Assembly: GCA_963781105.1 (NCBI GenBank)
Contig: CAWAED010000016.1
Span: forward strand, 1 to 64,000
DNA from: Palsa-295 sp963781105
GTDB lineage: Bacteria; Acidobacteriota; Terriglobia; Acidiferrales; UBA7541
Length of the DNA stretch: 64,000 nucleotides
Direction of reading: 5' to 3'
A program made the position numbers and the translations under genes. Of the stretch, positions 8,900 through 18,249 are shown piece after piece (within the stretch, counting starts at the first letter, position 1; each line of letters begins with the position of its first letter). Below the pieces are notes generated by a model. The model was not told where the DNA came from. It saw nothing but the letters and a program-made list of their open reading frames with translations, and made no database searches.

Positions 8900-9466
8900 A
8901 TGACTCCACTCCAGAAATCGCCGAAGAACGAAGCGCGCGGGCGGCCGCGCCTTGCTTCTGCCGATACGCGTCGCCGCCGGGTCCTCGCATTCCTTCGCCA
9001 GCACGGCGCACCCATCACCGGAGGGGAACTCGCCCGGCGTCTCGGCGTGAGCCGTGACTCCCTGGTGCAAGACGTCGCCATCCTGCGCGCCGGCGGCGAG
9101 CCGATCGTTGCAACGCCAAGGGGCTACCGCCTGCCGGAAAGCTCCCCGCAACTGCACCGGGCCATCCTGGCGTGCCGGCACTCGCCAGAACGAACCGGGG
9201 AGGAGCTTGAGATTCTGGTCGACCACGGAGTCAGGATCCTCGACGTCATCGTCGAGCATCCCGTGTACGGCGAATTGCGGGGATCGCTCGGGCTTGAGTC
9301 TCGTGCCGACGTGCGGGATTTTCTCACGCAGGTGCGCGTCTCGCGCGCGGCGCTTTTGTCCTCGCTCACGGGCGGCGTGCATCTGCACACGGTCGAGGCT
9401 TCCCGGCCGGAAATGATCCTGCGGGCCAAGCAACGTCTGCGCGCGCGGGGATTCCTTCTGAAATAA
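8900..9466 (+). CDS. niaR: NiaR-type transcriptional repressor (HTH_11 + 3H domain)
   Basis: A 188-aa regulator. The N-terminal winged helix-turn-helix (about residues 25-80, LARRLGVSRDSLVQDVAIL) is followed by a 3H domain (about 85-185) with the three diagnostic His-containing segments: ILVDHGV, VEHPVYGEL and GGVHLHTV, which bind a metal and the nicotinate corepressor in NiaR. NiaR (YrxA) represses NAD synthesis or salvage genes when nicotinate is available. The gene is immediately followed by nadA (70 nt) and nadX, so autogenous control of NAD synthesis is likely. A tandem 10-mer repeat upstream is a candidate operator. Confidence 0.88.
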   Translation: MTPLQKSPKNEARGRPRLASADTRRRRVLAFLRQHGAPITGGELARRLGVSRDSLVQDVAILRAGGEPIVATPRGYRLPESSPQLHRAILACRHSPERTGEELEILVDHGVRILDVIVEHPVYGELRGSLGLESRADVRDFLTQVRVSRAALLSSLTGGVHLHTVEASRPEMILRAKQRLRARGFLLK

Positions 9467-9535
9467 GGGCGTCCGGTGAGCGCTCTCGATATCTGCCGCA
9501 GGATTTCATAATTCCAAACAAGGGGACCCGCCAGC

Positions 9536-10561
9536 ATGCCCAGGGCAGAAGTAGAGAAAAACTTCGAGGAACGCTACACGCTTCCGGCGGTCGAGAGCGT
9601 AGACGACACCCCTGAAGAGATTCGCAGAAAACAAGAGAGCGTGCGCGAACTCTGCAGGCGAAGGAACGCGGTCTTGCTGGCGCACCACTATCAACGGCCC
9701 GAGATCCAGGAAGTAGCGGATGTGGTAGCGGATTCGCTCAAGCTCTCGCAGGCCGCGGCGAAAACCGGCGCCGAGGTCATCGTCTTTTGCGGCGTGCACT
9801 TCATGGCCGAAACGGCTGCGATTCTGCTTCCCGAAAGGATCGTCCTTTTACCGGACCTGCGCGCCGGCTGTTCGCTCGCCGCTTCGCTGACGGCGGAGGA
9901 ATTGCGGGAGTGGAAGCGGAAGGTGCCGGACGCTGTGGTGGTCGCTTACATCAATACCACCGCCGCCGTGAAAGCCGAGAGCGACTACTGCTGTACGTCG
10001 GCGAACGCCGCAAGAGTCGTCTCCGCGATCTCCGCGGACCGGCCCATTCTTTTTGTGCCGGATCAATTTCTCGCCGCCGTGGTCGCACGGCAAACAGGGC
10101 GAGCGAACATCATCGCCTATCCGGGCTACTGCCATGTGCACAAGACCATTCGTCCCGAACAGGTGATCGAGATTCTCGAAGAGCATCCCGATGCCGAGCT
10201 TCTGCTGCATCCCGAATGCGGCTGCGTGAGTTCCTGCATGGCCAAGGCTATGGACGGCACGCTGCCTCCCGGCCGCACCTTCTTCCTCTCCACCGAGGGC
10301 ATGCTCCGCCACATTGGTGAATCCTCTGCCACCGAATTCGCCGTCGGAACCGAACTCGGCATTCTCCACCAACTCAATAAAAAGTATCCCCAGAAGACGT
10401 TTCATCCCGTGAATCCCCACGCGGTCTGCGCGTTTATGAAAACCATCACGCTCGACAAAGTCATCCGCTCGCTCGAAACGCTCACGCCGCGCGTGCGCGT
10501 GCCGGAAGACATCGCGCGCCAGGCCAAGCGCGCGATCGATCGCATGCTCGACCTCGCGTGA
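9536..10561 (+). CDS. nadA: Quinolinate synthase
   Basis: Condenses iminoaspartate with dihydroxyacetone phosphate to quinolinate using a [4Fe-4S] cluster. At 341 aa it has the usual length. The three cluster cysteines are visible in DLRAGCSLA, HPECGC and NPHAVCAFMK. The substrate-binding segments LAHHYQRPEIQEVAD and FCGVHFMAETAAIL match the family. It starts at ATG 9536 and is second in the niaR-nadA-nadX unit. No nadB or nadC is in the window; iminoaspartate can be supplied by the adjacent NadX. Confidence 0.95.
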   Translation: MPRAEVEKNFEERYTLPAVESVDDTPEEIRRKQESVRELCRRRNAVLLAHHYQRPEIQEVADVVADSLKLSQAAAKTGAEVIVFCGVHFMAETAAILLPERIVLLPDLRAGCSLAASLTAEELREWKRKVPDAVVVAYINTTAAVKAESDYCCTSANAARVVSAISADRPILFVPDQFLAAVVARQTGRANIIAYPGYCHVHKTIRPEQVIEILEEHPDAELLLHPECGCVSSCMAKAMDGTLPPGRTFFLSTEGMLRHIGESSATEFAVGTELGILHQLNKKYPQKTFHPVNPHAVCAFMKTITLDKVIRSLETLTPRVRVPEDIARQAKRAIDRMLDLA

Positions 10562-10568
10562 ACCCTCC

Positions 10569-11378
10569 GTGCTGAAAATCGGGATTCTCGGCGTAGGAGC
10601 CATCGGCAGCACGATCGCCGCCGCGCTCGACCGCCAGCAGCTCGATGCGGAACTTGTCGCTCTGGCGGATCAAGATCGCGCGCGGGCGGAAGCTTTGTCC
10701 GCGGAACTTTCCGCGCGCCCGGCTGTCGTTTCCGTCGACGAGTTGATCGAGCGCTCCGAACTTGCGGTCGAGGCCGCCAGCCAAGCGGCCCTCGGCGAGT
10801 TTGTTCCCAAGGCGCTTGCGCGCGGGCGCGACATGCTGATCATGAGCGCGGGAGGTTTGCTGGGCCATGAAGAATGGTTCCGCGAGGCCCGGGAAAAGAG
10901 CTGCCGGATCTATGTTCCTTCAGGAGCAATCGCCGGACTGGATGGGATCAAATCCGCTTCGATCGGGCGCATCGAATCGGCAATGCTCACCAGCCGTAAG
11001 CCGGTCGCTGCGCTCAGGGGATCGAAGTATGTGATGGAGCGAAACCTGGCGCTCGACAGCTTCCGGGAAGAGACCGTCATCTTCGAGGGACTCGCCGAGG
11101 AAGCGGCTCGCGCCTTTCCGGCAAGCTCGAACGTGGCGGCCTCGCTGCGTTTGGCTCTCGATCCCGCACGTCCGGTCCCGCTGCGCGTCCGCATCATCGC
11201 CGTACCCGGGGGAAACCAGAACGTCCATGAGATTCGCGTCGAGGGCGAATTTGGACGGTTCACCGTTACGGTCGAGAACCGGCCCTCCAGAACCAATCTG
11301 CGCACTTCACAGCTCGCCGCGTTTTCCGCCATCGCCACACTCAAGAATCTCACACGATCCCTGCGCGTCGGCACGTAG
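10569..11378 (+). CDS. nadX: L-aspartate dehydrogenase
   Basis: Oxidises L-aspartate to iminoaspartate with NAD(P)+, the substrate for NadA, replacing the FAD enzyme NadB. The 269-aa protein has an N-terminal Rossmann motif GILGVGAIGSTIAAAL and the family segments LIMSAGGLL, IYVPSGAIAGLDGI and GGNQNVHEIRVEG. It starts with GTG 7 nt after nadA and is clearly cotranscribed. The nadA-nadX pairing gives an oxygen-independent route to quinolinate. Confidence 0.9.
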   Translation: MLKIGILGVGAIGSTIAAALDRQQLDAELVALADQDRARAEALSAELSARPAVVSVDELIERSELAVEAASQAALGEFVPKALARGRDMLIMSAGGLLGHEEWFREAREKSCRIYVPSGAIAGLDGIKSASIGRIESAMLTSRKPVAALRGSKYVMERNLALDSFREETVIFEGLAEEAARAFPASSNVAASLRLALDPARPVPLRVRIIAVPGGNQNVHEIRVEGEFGRFTVTVENRPSRTNLRTSQLAAFSAIATLKNLTRSLRVGT

Positions 11379-11431
11379 TCGCTCCTCGGCCCGTATTCCG
11401 CAGCCTGGAGAATCTGGGCCACGCTGGGCTT

Positions 11432-11453
11432 CTCTGGCTGGTCAGAGCCAGAG
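11432..11453. terminator. Hairpin after the nad unit
   Basis: Perfect 8-bp stem with a 6-nt loop (CTCTGGCT / AGCCAGAG) 54 nt after nadX. No T-run follows, so it is only a possible transcription end or a processing hairpin. Confidence 0.3.
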
Positions 11454-11625
11454 GGCCACAACGAGATTTGCAAAGCGGATTCTGGAGGGCAGAGCGCGGC
11501 GGATGGCAGGTTGTTGGTCCTCGATCGAGGTTCTCACAAAAGTCCCTTTCCCAAGACTCTCTAGTGCCGTTAGCAGCCGCCTCCTCATTTCCGATCATTC
11601 CAGTCCGCAGCCGAACCTCGACACT

Positions 11626-12500
11626 TCAGTCCACAACGGAAACAGAACTCTGACTGTCGTGTCCAAACGCGACGCGGTGCGCTTCGGGCCCGGCCGCGAT
11701 GACCATCGTTGTAACCACCATCGCCAGGCCTACAAACGTTCCCATGACCTGTCCATAACTAAACCGACGGCTTAACGATGCCTCAATGAAAGGCGCGGAT
11801 GCGGCAAATACAACTCCGAGTTGATAAGAGAATCCCGGCAAGAACCCTCTTACTCGGTCCGGTGAGAGTTCGTTGATGTGTGCGGGAATCACGCCCCACG
11901 CTCCGTGAACCATGAACTGCATCAAGAAGGCTCCCAGAGCGAGCAGCGATAAGCCGGGCGAGAATACCCATAGCGGGATTACCACGAGTCCGCCGACCAC
12001 GGCGGACAGCATGGCTCGACGACGCCCGGCATGGTCCGAGTACAGGCCGAACAGGGCCGCGCCCGCGATGGCGCCCAGCATCGAAATAATGCTAAGGATG
12101 GCGGTTATGTGTGGCCGGTAATGACGCTGCTGCTGGAGGTACGTCGGATATAAGTCCTGCGTGCCATGCGAAAGAAAATTCATCATAGCCATCAGGATGA
12201 CCATGTAGGCGAACCGTTTCCAGTTCACCAGGAGCTCGCGAAAGTAACTGCGCCCATCCTTTCGTTTCGCGGCCGTCGACTTCCAGGCGTCGCTCTCCTT
12301 GACCCTCGAGAGAATAAAAAGCGTGAGCAAGGCCGGGATCACGCCGATGAAGAACATCGTTCGCCAGCCCCAACGCGGAAAAACAACCCAGAACGCGATG
12401 GCTGCCAGCAAATTATCCAGCGCATACCCCTCTTGGAAAATCCCGGAAAAGACGCCGCGCGATTTCGCGGGTATCGACTCCATGGCAAGAGCGGCCCCCG
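11626..12500 (-). pseudogene. MFS transporter, 5'-truncated (sugar-acid/lactate type)
   Basis: The recognisable protein begins inside the domain at AGAALAMESIPAKSRG, a segment that in complete MFS sugar-acid or lactate-type transporters follows TM3-TM4 (GGEW..GASLAMES). It then runs through TM5-TM12 to the C-terminus (FGLYSDHAGRRRAMLSA is the MFS loop motif). Everything upstream of about 12500 in this frame is arginine-rich and unrelated and lies antisense to a regulator gene. About the first 130 residues are therefore missing, presumably lost at the junction with the neighbouring mobile element. The remaining product cannot transport. Confidence 0.8.
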
Positions 12501-12515
12501 CCGGGGCCCTTTTTT
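12493..12515 (+). terminator. Rho-independent terminator-like hairpin at the junction
   Basis: A GC stem GGCCCC/GGGGCC with a 4-nt loop (12493-12508) is followed by a run of six T residues (12510-12515). It sits precisely where the similarity of the truncated MFS gene ends, so it may belong to the incoming element. Confidence 0.5.
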
Positions 12516-12754
12516 CGTGCTGGCTGCACCTCCGACCAACCCGCCAGAAGTTCGCCGCAACCATGGACGGCGTAGCAGCATGTCTTCCGGCACGCGCTCC
12601 TCGTTTCCGACCGCGAGTGCCGAGGGTCCGTACCCTGCGATCGAGGACGCTCGGCCCCGAAACGGCTGGCACCCTCCGCCGCGCTTGCCCGAACCACGTC
12701 CGCGGATTCGGAACGAGCCCGCTTCTGTATCTGAACGGACGCCGGAGCATCGTC

Positions 12755-13558
12755 ATGATGGCCGGAAGGGACTGCGATTGCCTGATCTGCCGCCTGGAGG
12801 AAAGCCTCATCGCTGAACTCAGCCAGGAAAAAGGCCTCGAAGAGTACCGGCTCTGGGCGCGATCGAGCGAAGTCCTGGCCGTATTTGCGACCCCTTCCGA
12901 ACTCATCGCTCATCTGCACCGGCAGAGTGAGGATCAGAATTCCTCAGTCGATGAGGTGATTGCGGAGCTGGTCCGAACCAGCAACGATGAGCGGCTTGAT
13001 CCGATCGGGCAGTCACTGCTGCTGCTCGTCTTTGTTCCGACCATCCACCGCACGACGAGCCAAATCAGCGCCGCGTTTCCCCCGCTCGGCCGCGACGACA
13101 CGGCCCAGCACCTTTTCGCAACGCTTCTGGGATTCCTGCATTCCCAGGAACTCCGCTCACAGCGCTCGCACCTAGCCTTCATCGTCGCCCGAAGGATGCG
13201 CCGGAGCGCATTCCGCTGGGCCATTCGCGAATCTCGTCTGAACCTGCCGGCGGATCGGGACCCCGCTCCGACCACGTCCCAAGAAACCGACGAGACCCGC
13301 GACGAATCGCATGCCGGCGTTCTGCTCGCCAAGTTTCTCGATGACTGTCAGCGCAGCGGATGGTTATCCGAACAGGAACGGCAACTTCTTGCGCAATTGA
13401 AACTCGAAGGTATCACGGGCGCGGAACTCGCCCGTCGCAGCGGCCATTCCGTTACCGCGATCTACCACCGCACTCAGCGCGTTCTGGAACGACTGCGCCG
13501 GATCGCCCGAAAATCGGCCGGCGGCGTAAGCGAGCAGCTCGATCTGTTCCGGTCCTGA
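12755..13558 (+). CDS. Sigma-70-family-like regulator of the mobile element
   Basis: A 267-aa protein. The last 70 residues (FLDDCQRSGWLSEQERQLLAQLKLEGITGAELA and following) form a region-4-type helix-turn-helix, with SGHSVTAIYHRTQRVLERLRR as the DNA-recognition part. The N-terminal part has no convincing match to region 2. A CDCLIC cysteine pair near the start may bind metal. Start ATG 12755 (or 12758) is supported by GGAG 7 nt upstream; an open frame continues upstream but is antisense to the MFS remnant. It precedes the transfer operon in the same direction by about 550 nt and may control it. Confidence 0.6.
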   Translation: MMAGRDCDCLICRLEESLIAELSQEKGLEEYRLWARSSEVLAVFATPSELIAHLHRQSEDQNSSVDEVIAELVRTSNDERLDPIGQSLLLLVFVPTIHRTTSQISAAFPPLGRDDTAQHLFATLLGFLHSQELRSQRSHLAFIVARRMRRSAFRWAIRESRLNLPADRDPAPTTSQETDETRDESHAGVLLAKFLDDCQRSGWLSEQERQLLAQLKLEGITGAELARRSGHSVTAIYHRTQRVLERLRRIARKSAGGVSEQLDLFRS

Positions 13559-14111
13559 GCAGAGTCATTCGTATCCTCGTGCGAAAACTCGACTCTTGCG
13601 AGTTTCACTTTGGCCGCTGGCACACTCACCACTTTAAGCGGAGCTGCAAGGACCGCGCGGCGCCGATGGCGTAGAGCTGGTTAAACCTTCCAATCGTTCT
13701 TAGCCCGCCGCCGCTGAGCTGTCCAAAAGTCGAATCGCTGATACCGGTCGACATTTCCGGTACCACGGAAAAATATTTTCACTAGTACCCGGTCAATTTT
13801 CGCTGGCGTTGACAGATTAGTATAGTGAGGGGAGTCCTCGCCGGTTACTCCCGCAGACCTGCAGCCCGGCCGCTTCCATCGGCCGCTGGTTTCGGTCGCG
13901 CGTGCGGCCTCTACGGAAGGCACGGACGCGATTGTGGGGCAGATGCTGTCACGGAGCGAACGCTCCAAGTGTGCCCGGATGAAAACGTCCGGCAAACCGG
14001 CGCGAACAGCCGTCCCTCGCAATCGACTTCCTTTCCCTTGTCTTCCCCTGAGCCAAGTCCTACGGGGACTCCCTTCCTATTTCGCAACTCGAACCAGAAA
14101 GGGAGAGCCTC
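13559..14111. other. Leader region of the transfer operon, no gene seen
   Basis: About 550 nt between the sigma-like gene and virB2. Short open frames are not convincing. A TTGACA (13810-13815) lies only 5 nt before TATAGT (13821-13826), so they do not form one promoter, though either could belong to a non-consensus transfer promoter. Confidence 0.35.
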
Positions 14112-14429
14112 ATGAAACGAGTTCTTCGGAAATACCTCGCGAACTTATCCCTGCGGTCGCTGCTCCTCGCGATCCTCACGCTTCTGCTCGCCGCTCCTGC
14201 TATCGCGCAACAGGGGAATTCTCCGTGGGAGAACGCTGTCAACGTGCTGATGACGGCGTTCACGAGCACGATTGCGCGCGGACTCTCGCTGGTGGCTATC
14301 GTCGTCTCCGGCCTGACTTTCGCTTTTGGAGAGGGGGGTTCGAAGCGCGTCCTCGCGGGTGTGCTCTTCGGCGTGGGCATGGCTATCGCCGCGGTGAACT
14401 TCCTTGCTTGGCTCTTTCCGGGAGCGTGA
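14112..14429 (+). CDS. virB2: VirB2/TrbC-type pilin subunit
   Basis: A 105-aa prepilin. Residues 1-34 form a long signal sequence ending in APAIA, followed by a short mature start QQGNSPWEN and two hydrophobic helices (about 57-73 and 80-101) separated by a short GEGGSKR loop, the standard TrbC/VirB2 plan. First gene of the type IV secretion operon; it builds the extracellular pilus. Followed 25 nt later by virB3. Confidence 0.85.
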   Translation: MKRVLRKYLANLSLRSLLLAILTLLLAAPAIAQQGNSPWENAVNVLMTAFTSTIARGLSLVAIVVSGLTFAFGEGGSKRVLAGVLFGVGMAIAAVNFLAWLFPGA

Positions 14430-14454
14430 GGCGAAATCGAGCGAGGAGACGCAG

Positions 14455-14754
14455 ATGCCAGAAACACGACGAATCAACAAAGTGCATCGGTCGCTTTCTC
14501 GGCCGCTCACCATCCTGGGCGCCGAACGAAAGCTTTTCTTCTTTGCCATGTGTCTGGGCGCGGCCACGTTCAACCTTCTCGGGAGTCTGTTGGGAGGGTT
14601 GCTCATGTTCTTGCTGCTCTACTTTGTGGCCCGTTGGGCGACCCAAACCGATCCGCAGATTCTGCGCTTCTTGTTGAGCGCGGCCACGCTGCGCAGGGAG
14701 TACGACCCCATGAAGTTCACCTCGATTGTGGTTCGCAGGGAAGGCGATGCTTAA
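14455..14754 (+). CDS. virB3: VirB3/TrbD-type inner-membrane protein
   Basis: A 99-aa protein with a charged N-terminus including HRSLSRPLTILGAERK (the VirB3 family start) and a long hydrophobic hairpin (about residues 33-65), ending in a charged tail. It is the partner of VirB4 at the inner membrane. ATG 14455 is preceded by GAGGAGA; a longer frame begins at 14404. Its last 8 nt overlap the start of virB4, indicating translational coupling. Confidence 0.82.
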   Translation: MPETRRINKVHRSLSRPLTILGAERKLFFFAMCLGAATFNLLGSLLGGLLMFLLLYFVARWATQTDPQILRFLLSAATLRREYDPMKFTSIVVRREGDA

Positions 14755-17197
14755 GCTCCAGCGCATTTTCAAGAACTACCAGGAAACCGGCTCGCTCTCG
14801 GAGCAAGTCAATCTCTACGGATTCATCGGGCCGGAAGTCTTCTTGACCAAGTCCGGAGAAACGGGAGTAGTTCTCGAAGTTCACGGCGTCGACTACGAGT
14901 GTCTCGACCAGGCCGCGATCGATGGCTTCACCAAGCGCCTGGAGTCGGCGCTGAAACTGTTTGATGAAAATTGCCGCCTCTACCAGTACCTATTCAAGCG
15001 CAACAATCAGACCATCCCCTACCAGCTCTATGCGAATCCGGTCGTCGATGCCGCCATCGAGAATCGCATTGCCTATCTCCGAGCCAAGGCCGGCACGCTG
15101 TTCGCGCTGTCCGTGTATTACGTCCTGCTCTACCAGAGAACGGAAACCTCCGAGCGCCTGCAGGCCGCGCTCTCCCGGTTTCTGCGGCATCCCTCGAAGA
15201 CCTTTTTGGAACTGTGCGCGCAGTCCTTCTCCACCAAAAAGACGGTGCTAGTTCTGGGAAAAGATCTCGAAGAGGCCCAGGCGGCCGTTCTGCAGAAAGC
15301 GCGCAATCTCATCCTGCAGGTCAGCGACTTTCTTCCTGCGCGGATTCTGGGCAAGCACGAAGCCTTTCGGGTTTTGAAACAGACACTCAACTTCGATCCC
15401 GAAAAGCTCGGCGCGGCTCGCCTCAAACACGACACGTTTCTTGATTACTACCTCCCGGAATCGCACGTCGAATGTCACCGCCGCCATCTGCGTGTCGACG
15501 ACGACTACGTCAAAGTCTTGACGCTGAAGGAGCCTTCGGCGCAGAGCTTCCCGCTCATCTTCCGGCGCTTGCTGGAAGTCGAAGCGAACTACCACATCGT
15601 GACCGAGTGGAAGAAAGAGGATTCCGGCAAGACCCGCCGGACCATCCAGGCCAAGCGCCGCCACTTCCACAACACCAAGCGCTCGTTCGCAAGCCAGGTA
15701 AATTTGGGCGACGCGCCTGCCCAGGACATCCTGCTCGATGATTCTAAGGAAGCCCAGGTGCGCGAGCTGGGCGAAGGGATGAAGGAGATCGAGATCGCCG
15801 GAAATTATTTCGGCCTGTTTTCACTCATGGTGGTGATTTACGACCGCGACTTAGCCAAGGTCGAGCGGGCGTGCGCGGAATTCTACAAAGTGTTCAGCGT
15901 TCATGACGCGCAGCTCTATGAAGAGAAATACAATCTGCTCAACGCCTTTCTTGCCGCCGTTCCCGGCAATCACGCCTTCAATTTGCGGTATTTGTATCTG
16001 CTGAATACCAACTATGCCGATTTCTCGTTTCTCTTTACGCTCGATTCGGGCGATGCGCGCAACCGCCATCTCCGTGCGGAGTATCTGGCGGTGCTTGAAA
16101 CCAATCACCACACTCCGTATTTTCTGAATCTCCATTACCGCGACGTCGCGCACACCATGATTCTCGGCCGAACCGGGGCGGGGAAATCATTTTTGATTAA
16201 TTTTTTGATTACCAATCTCCAGAAATATTCACCGCACACGTTCATCTTCGACTTGGGCGGAAGTTTTGAAAGCCTGACGCAGCTCTTTGGCGGCTCCTAC
16301 GTCTCGGTGGGCCTCGCGTCCCAGGACTTCAGGATCAATCCCTTTTCGCTCGCGCCCACCAAGGAAAATCTCGATTTCCTCGCGCTGTTTCTCAAGGTCT
16401 TGCTGCAAGGCCAAAGAGCAGGTGAGCTGGATCCCGCGACCGAGCGCGATCTCTATCACCAAATCGAAAGTCTCTACTCGGTCGATCCCGCGCTGCGCAC
16501 GCTCGGGGTGCTGGCGAATACCCTCGGCCACGATCTTGCGGGCCGCCTCGCCAAATGGACCCGCGGAGGACAGTTCGGATTCTTGTTCGACAACGCCGAA
16601 GACACGATTTCGTTCTCGCGCTTCCAGTCCTTCGACTTCCAGCGCATGAGCGGCTACCCGGACCTGCTTGAGCCGCTCTTGTTCTACATCCTGCATCGCG
16701 CGAATGCCGTCATCTGCGATCGCGAGTCGAGTTCCGTCTTCAAGGCTTTCTTCATCGACGAGGCGTGGGTGTTTTTGAAGAACCCCGGCATCCAGCGCTA
16801 CGTGGTGGAAGCTCTGAAGACCTGGCGCAAGCACAACGCTGCGATGGTGCTCTCGACGCAGTCGCTCGATGAACTGAAGCGCTCCGATATCCTCGACGTG
16901 ATCGTCGAAAGCTGTGCGACGAAGATCTTCCTCGCCAATCCCGACATGGACCGGGACCTCTACCGCCGGCAATTCCATTTGAACGAAACCGAAGTCGCGC
17001 TGATCGCGAACCTGATTCCCAAGCAACAGTTTTTGATCAAGACCCCCGACGTCGGCAAGGTCGCGAACCTGAATGTCGACCCCAAGAGCTATTGGCTCTA
17101 CACCAACGATCCCTACGACAACAAGAAACGGAAAGAGGCGTTCGAGACACACGGGTTCGAGCGAGGCCTTGAAGTGCTCGCGGGAGAGCGCTCGTGA
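14747..17197 (+). CDS. virB4: VirB4/TrbE-type conjugative transfer ATPase
   Basis: An 816-aa ATPase powering pilus assembly and substrate transfer. The N-terminal CagE/TrbE domain covers roughly residues 30-240; the C-terminal RecA-like domain has Walker A GRTGAGKS (residues 474-481) and Walker B FFIDEA (about 668-673). The length is typical for TrbE. ATG 14747 is chosen over an upstream GTG because it begins MLKLQRIFKNYQETGSLSEQ, the usual TrbE start, and overlaps virB3 by 8 nt. It overlaps the next small gene by 4 nt (GTGA). Confidence 0.95.
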   Translation: MLKLQRIFKNYQETGSLSEQVNLYGFIGPEVFLTKSGETGVVLEVHGVDYECLDQAAIDGFTKRLESALKLFDENCRLYQYLFKRNNQTIPYQLYANPVVDAAIENRIAYLRAKAGTLFALSVYYVLLYQRTETSERLQAALSRFLRHPSKTFLELCAQSFSTKKTVLVLGKDLEEAQAAVLQKARNLILQVSDFLPARILGKHEAFRVLKQTLNFDPEKLGAARLKHDTFLDYYLPESHVECHRRHLRVDDDYVKVLTLKEPSAQSFPLIFRRLLEVEANYHIVTEWKKEDSGKTRRTIQAKRRHFHNTKRSFASQVNLGDAPAQDILLDDSKEAQVRELGEGMKEIEIAGNYFGLFSLMVVIYDRDLAKVERACAEFYKVFSVHDAQLYEEKYNLLNAFLAAVPGNHAFNLRYLYLLNTNYADFSFLFTLDSGDARNRHLRAEYLAVLETNHHTPYFLNLHYRDVAHTMILGRTGAGKSFLINFLITNLQKYSPHTFIFDLGGSFESLTQLFGGSYVSVGLASQDFRINPFSLAPTKENLDFLALFLKVLLQGQRAGELDPATERDLYHQIESLYSVDPALRTLGVLANTLGHDLAGRLAKWTRGGQFGFLFDNAEDTISFSRFQSFDFQRMSGYPDLLEPLLFYILHRANAVICDRESSSVFKAFFIDEAWVFLKNPGIQRYVVEALKTWRKHNAAMVLSTQSLDELKRSDILDVIVESCATKIFLANPDMDRDLYRRQFHLNETEVALIANLIPKQQFLIKTPDVGKVANLNVDPKSYWLYTNDPYDNKKRKEAFETHGFERGLEVLAGERS

Positions 17198-17394
17198 TTC
17201 CGAGTGTTCCCGTTGCCGACTCTCTCGGCTGCCGGGTGCTCCAGGATGGATTGCTCTATGTGGTCGGTCTTCTTGCGGCCGGCGGTTCTCTCCTGGCTTC
17301 GATTTACGCTCTTCCGCGCATCGCTCGATTTTTCGACGACCGCGCGGCGGTCTCTCGGAAGCAGACACCATTTTCAAAAGGAGTGAAACGATGA
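17194..17394 (+). CDS. Small single-span membrane protein of the transfer operon
   Basis: A 66-aa protein with one hydrophobic segment (about residues 19-44) and a basic C-terminus. It begins with GTG in a 4-nt GTGA overlap with virB4 and ends in a 4-nt ATGA overlap with virB9, so its translation is coupled on both sides, which supports it as a real gene. No family recognised; position suggests an accessory secretion-channel component such as a VirB7-like or stabilising peptide, but it lacks a lipobox cysteine. Confidence 0.6.
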   Translation: MIPSVPVADSLGCRVLQDGLLYVVGLLAAGGSLLASIYALPRIARFFDDRAAVSRKQTPFSKGVKR

Positions 17395-18239
17395 AGCGAG
17401 TTAATTCGTGCGAGTGGCAGTTGGCTTTTGTGCGTGTCGTAGCGGTGGTCGTCTTGGTTGCGGCCCTTCCGCCTTCCGCAGTGTGGGCCGCAAGCGAAGC
17501 GGCGCGCGTCGTGAAGTATTCCAAGGAAGATATCGTTCCGGTTCACGCGAAGCTGCGCTTCTCGACCCTGATCGTTCTTCCCGAGGATGAGGAGATTCTC
17601 GACTTCACCACCGGCGACAAGGAATTCTGGATCATCAACGGCGCGCACAACCTCTGCTACGTACATCCGGCGCAGGCCGGCATCCGCAGCAACTTGAACC
17701 TCATTACCGCGAGCGGCCACGTCTACTCGTTTTTGCTGACCGAGATCAGCAGCGAACCGGGCGCCGAGCCCGATCTCAAGATCTTCATCGAGCCCAAGGA
17801 AACCTCCGGTTTTGCGGCGAAGACTGGTCTTGCGGGATATGTGACCGCCGGAGAGGCCGAAGCCTACAAGAAAGAACTTGCGGCGCTCCGGACCCAGACG
17901 GCCGAGGAGATTCACGCCGCGGAGGTCCGCGCGGCCGATGAGGTAAACCGCTTTCGCGCGGACTATGCCGCGAAACTCGTCTTCGATTACGTGTTCGACG
18001 CGAAGGCCGCGCGCGAGCCGTTCCTCGTGTCGGCCATTTATCACGACGAACGCTTTACCTACATCCGCTCGACCGCGCGCGAAAAGCCCGCTCTCTATGA
18101 AATCAAGGATGGTAAGCCCAACTTGATTTCTTTCCAACTCGAGCGCGACGTGTACATCGCTCCGAAGATTATCGACGCGGGATACCTCGCTGTCGGCAAG
18201 AGGAAATTCACGTTCGCGCGGCGGGTGGCCGCGAACTGA
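17391..18239 (+). CDS. virB9: VirB9/TrbG-type outer-membrane-complex protein
   Basis: A 282-aa periplasmic protein with a signal peptide of about 33 residues ending in AVWA. The N-terminal part (VVKYSKEDIVPVHAKLRFSTLIVLP) and the C-terminal beta-rich domain (YHDERFTYIRSTAREKPALYEI) match the VirB9/TrbG/CagX family, which with VirB7 and VirB10 forms the core complex. An alanine/glutamate-rich helical insert lies about residues 155-195. The in-frame region upstream of ATG 17391 is antisense-like and excluded. An AAAGGAG precedes the start. Confidence 0.88.
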   Translation: MKRVNSCEWQLAFVRVVAVVVLVAALPPSAVWAASEAARVVKYSKEDIVPVHAKLRFSTLIVLPEDEEILDFTTGDKEFWIINGAHNLCYVHPAQAGIRSNLNLITASGHVYSFLLTEISSEPGAEPDLKIFIEPKETSGFAAKTGLAGYVTAGEAEAYKKELAALRTQTAEEIHAAEVRAADEVNRFRADYAAKLVFDYVFDAKAAREPFLVSAIYHDERFTYIRSTAREKPALYEIKDGKPNLISFQLERDVYIAPKIIDAGYLAVGKRKFTFARRVAAN

Positions 18240-18249
18240 GGCCCGAGCG

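Noticed and set aside
13809..13826. TTGACA and TATAGT as a promoter of the transfer operon
   Set aside because: Only 5 nt separate the two boxes, far too short for a sigma-70 promoter.
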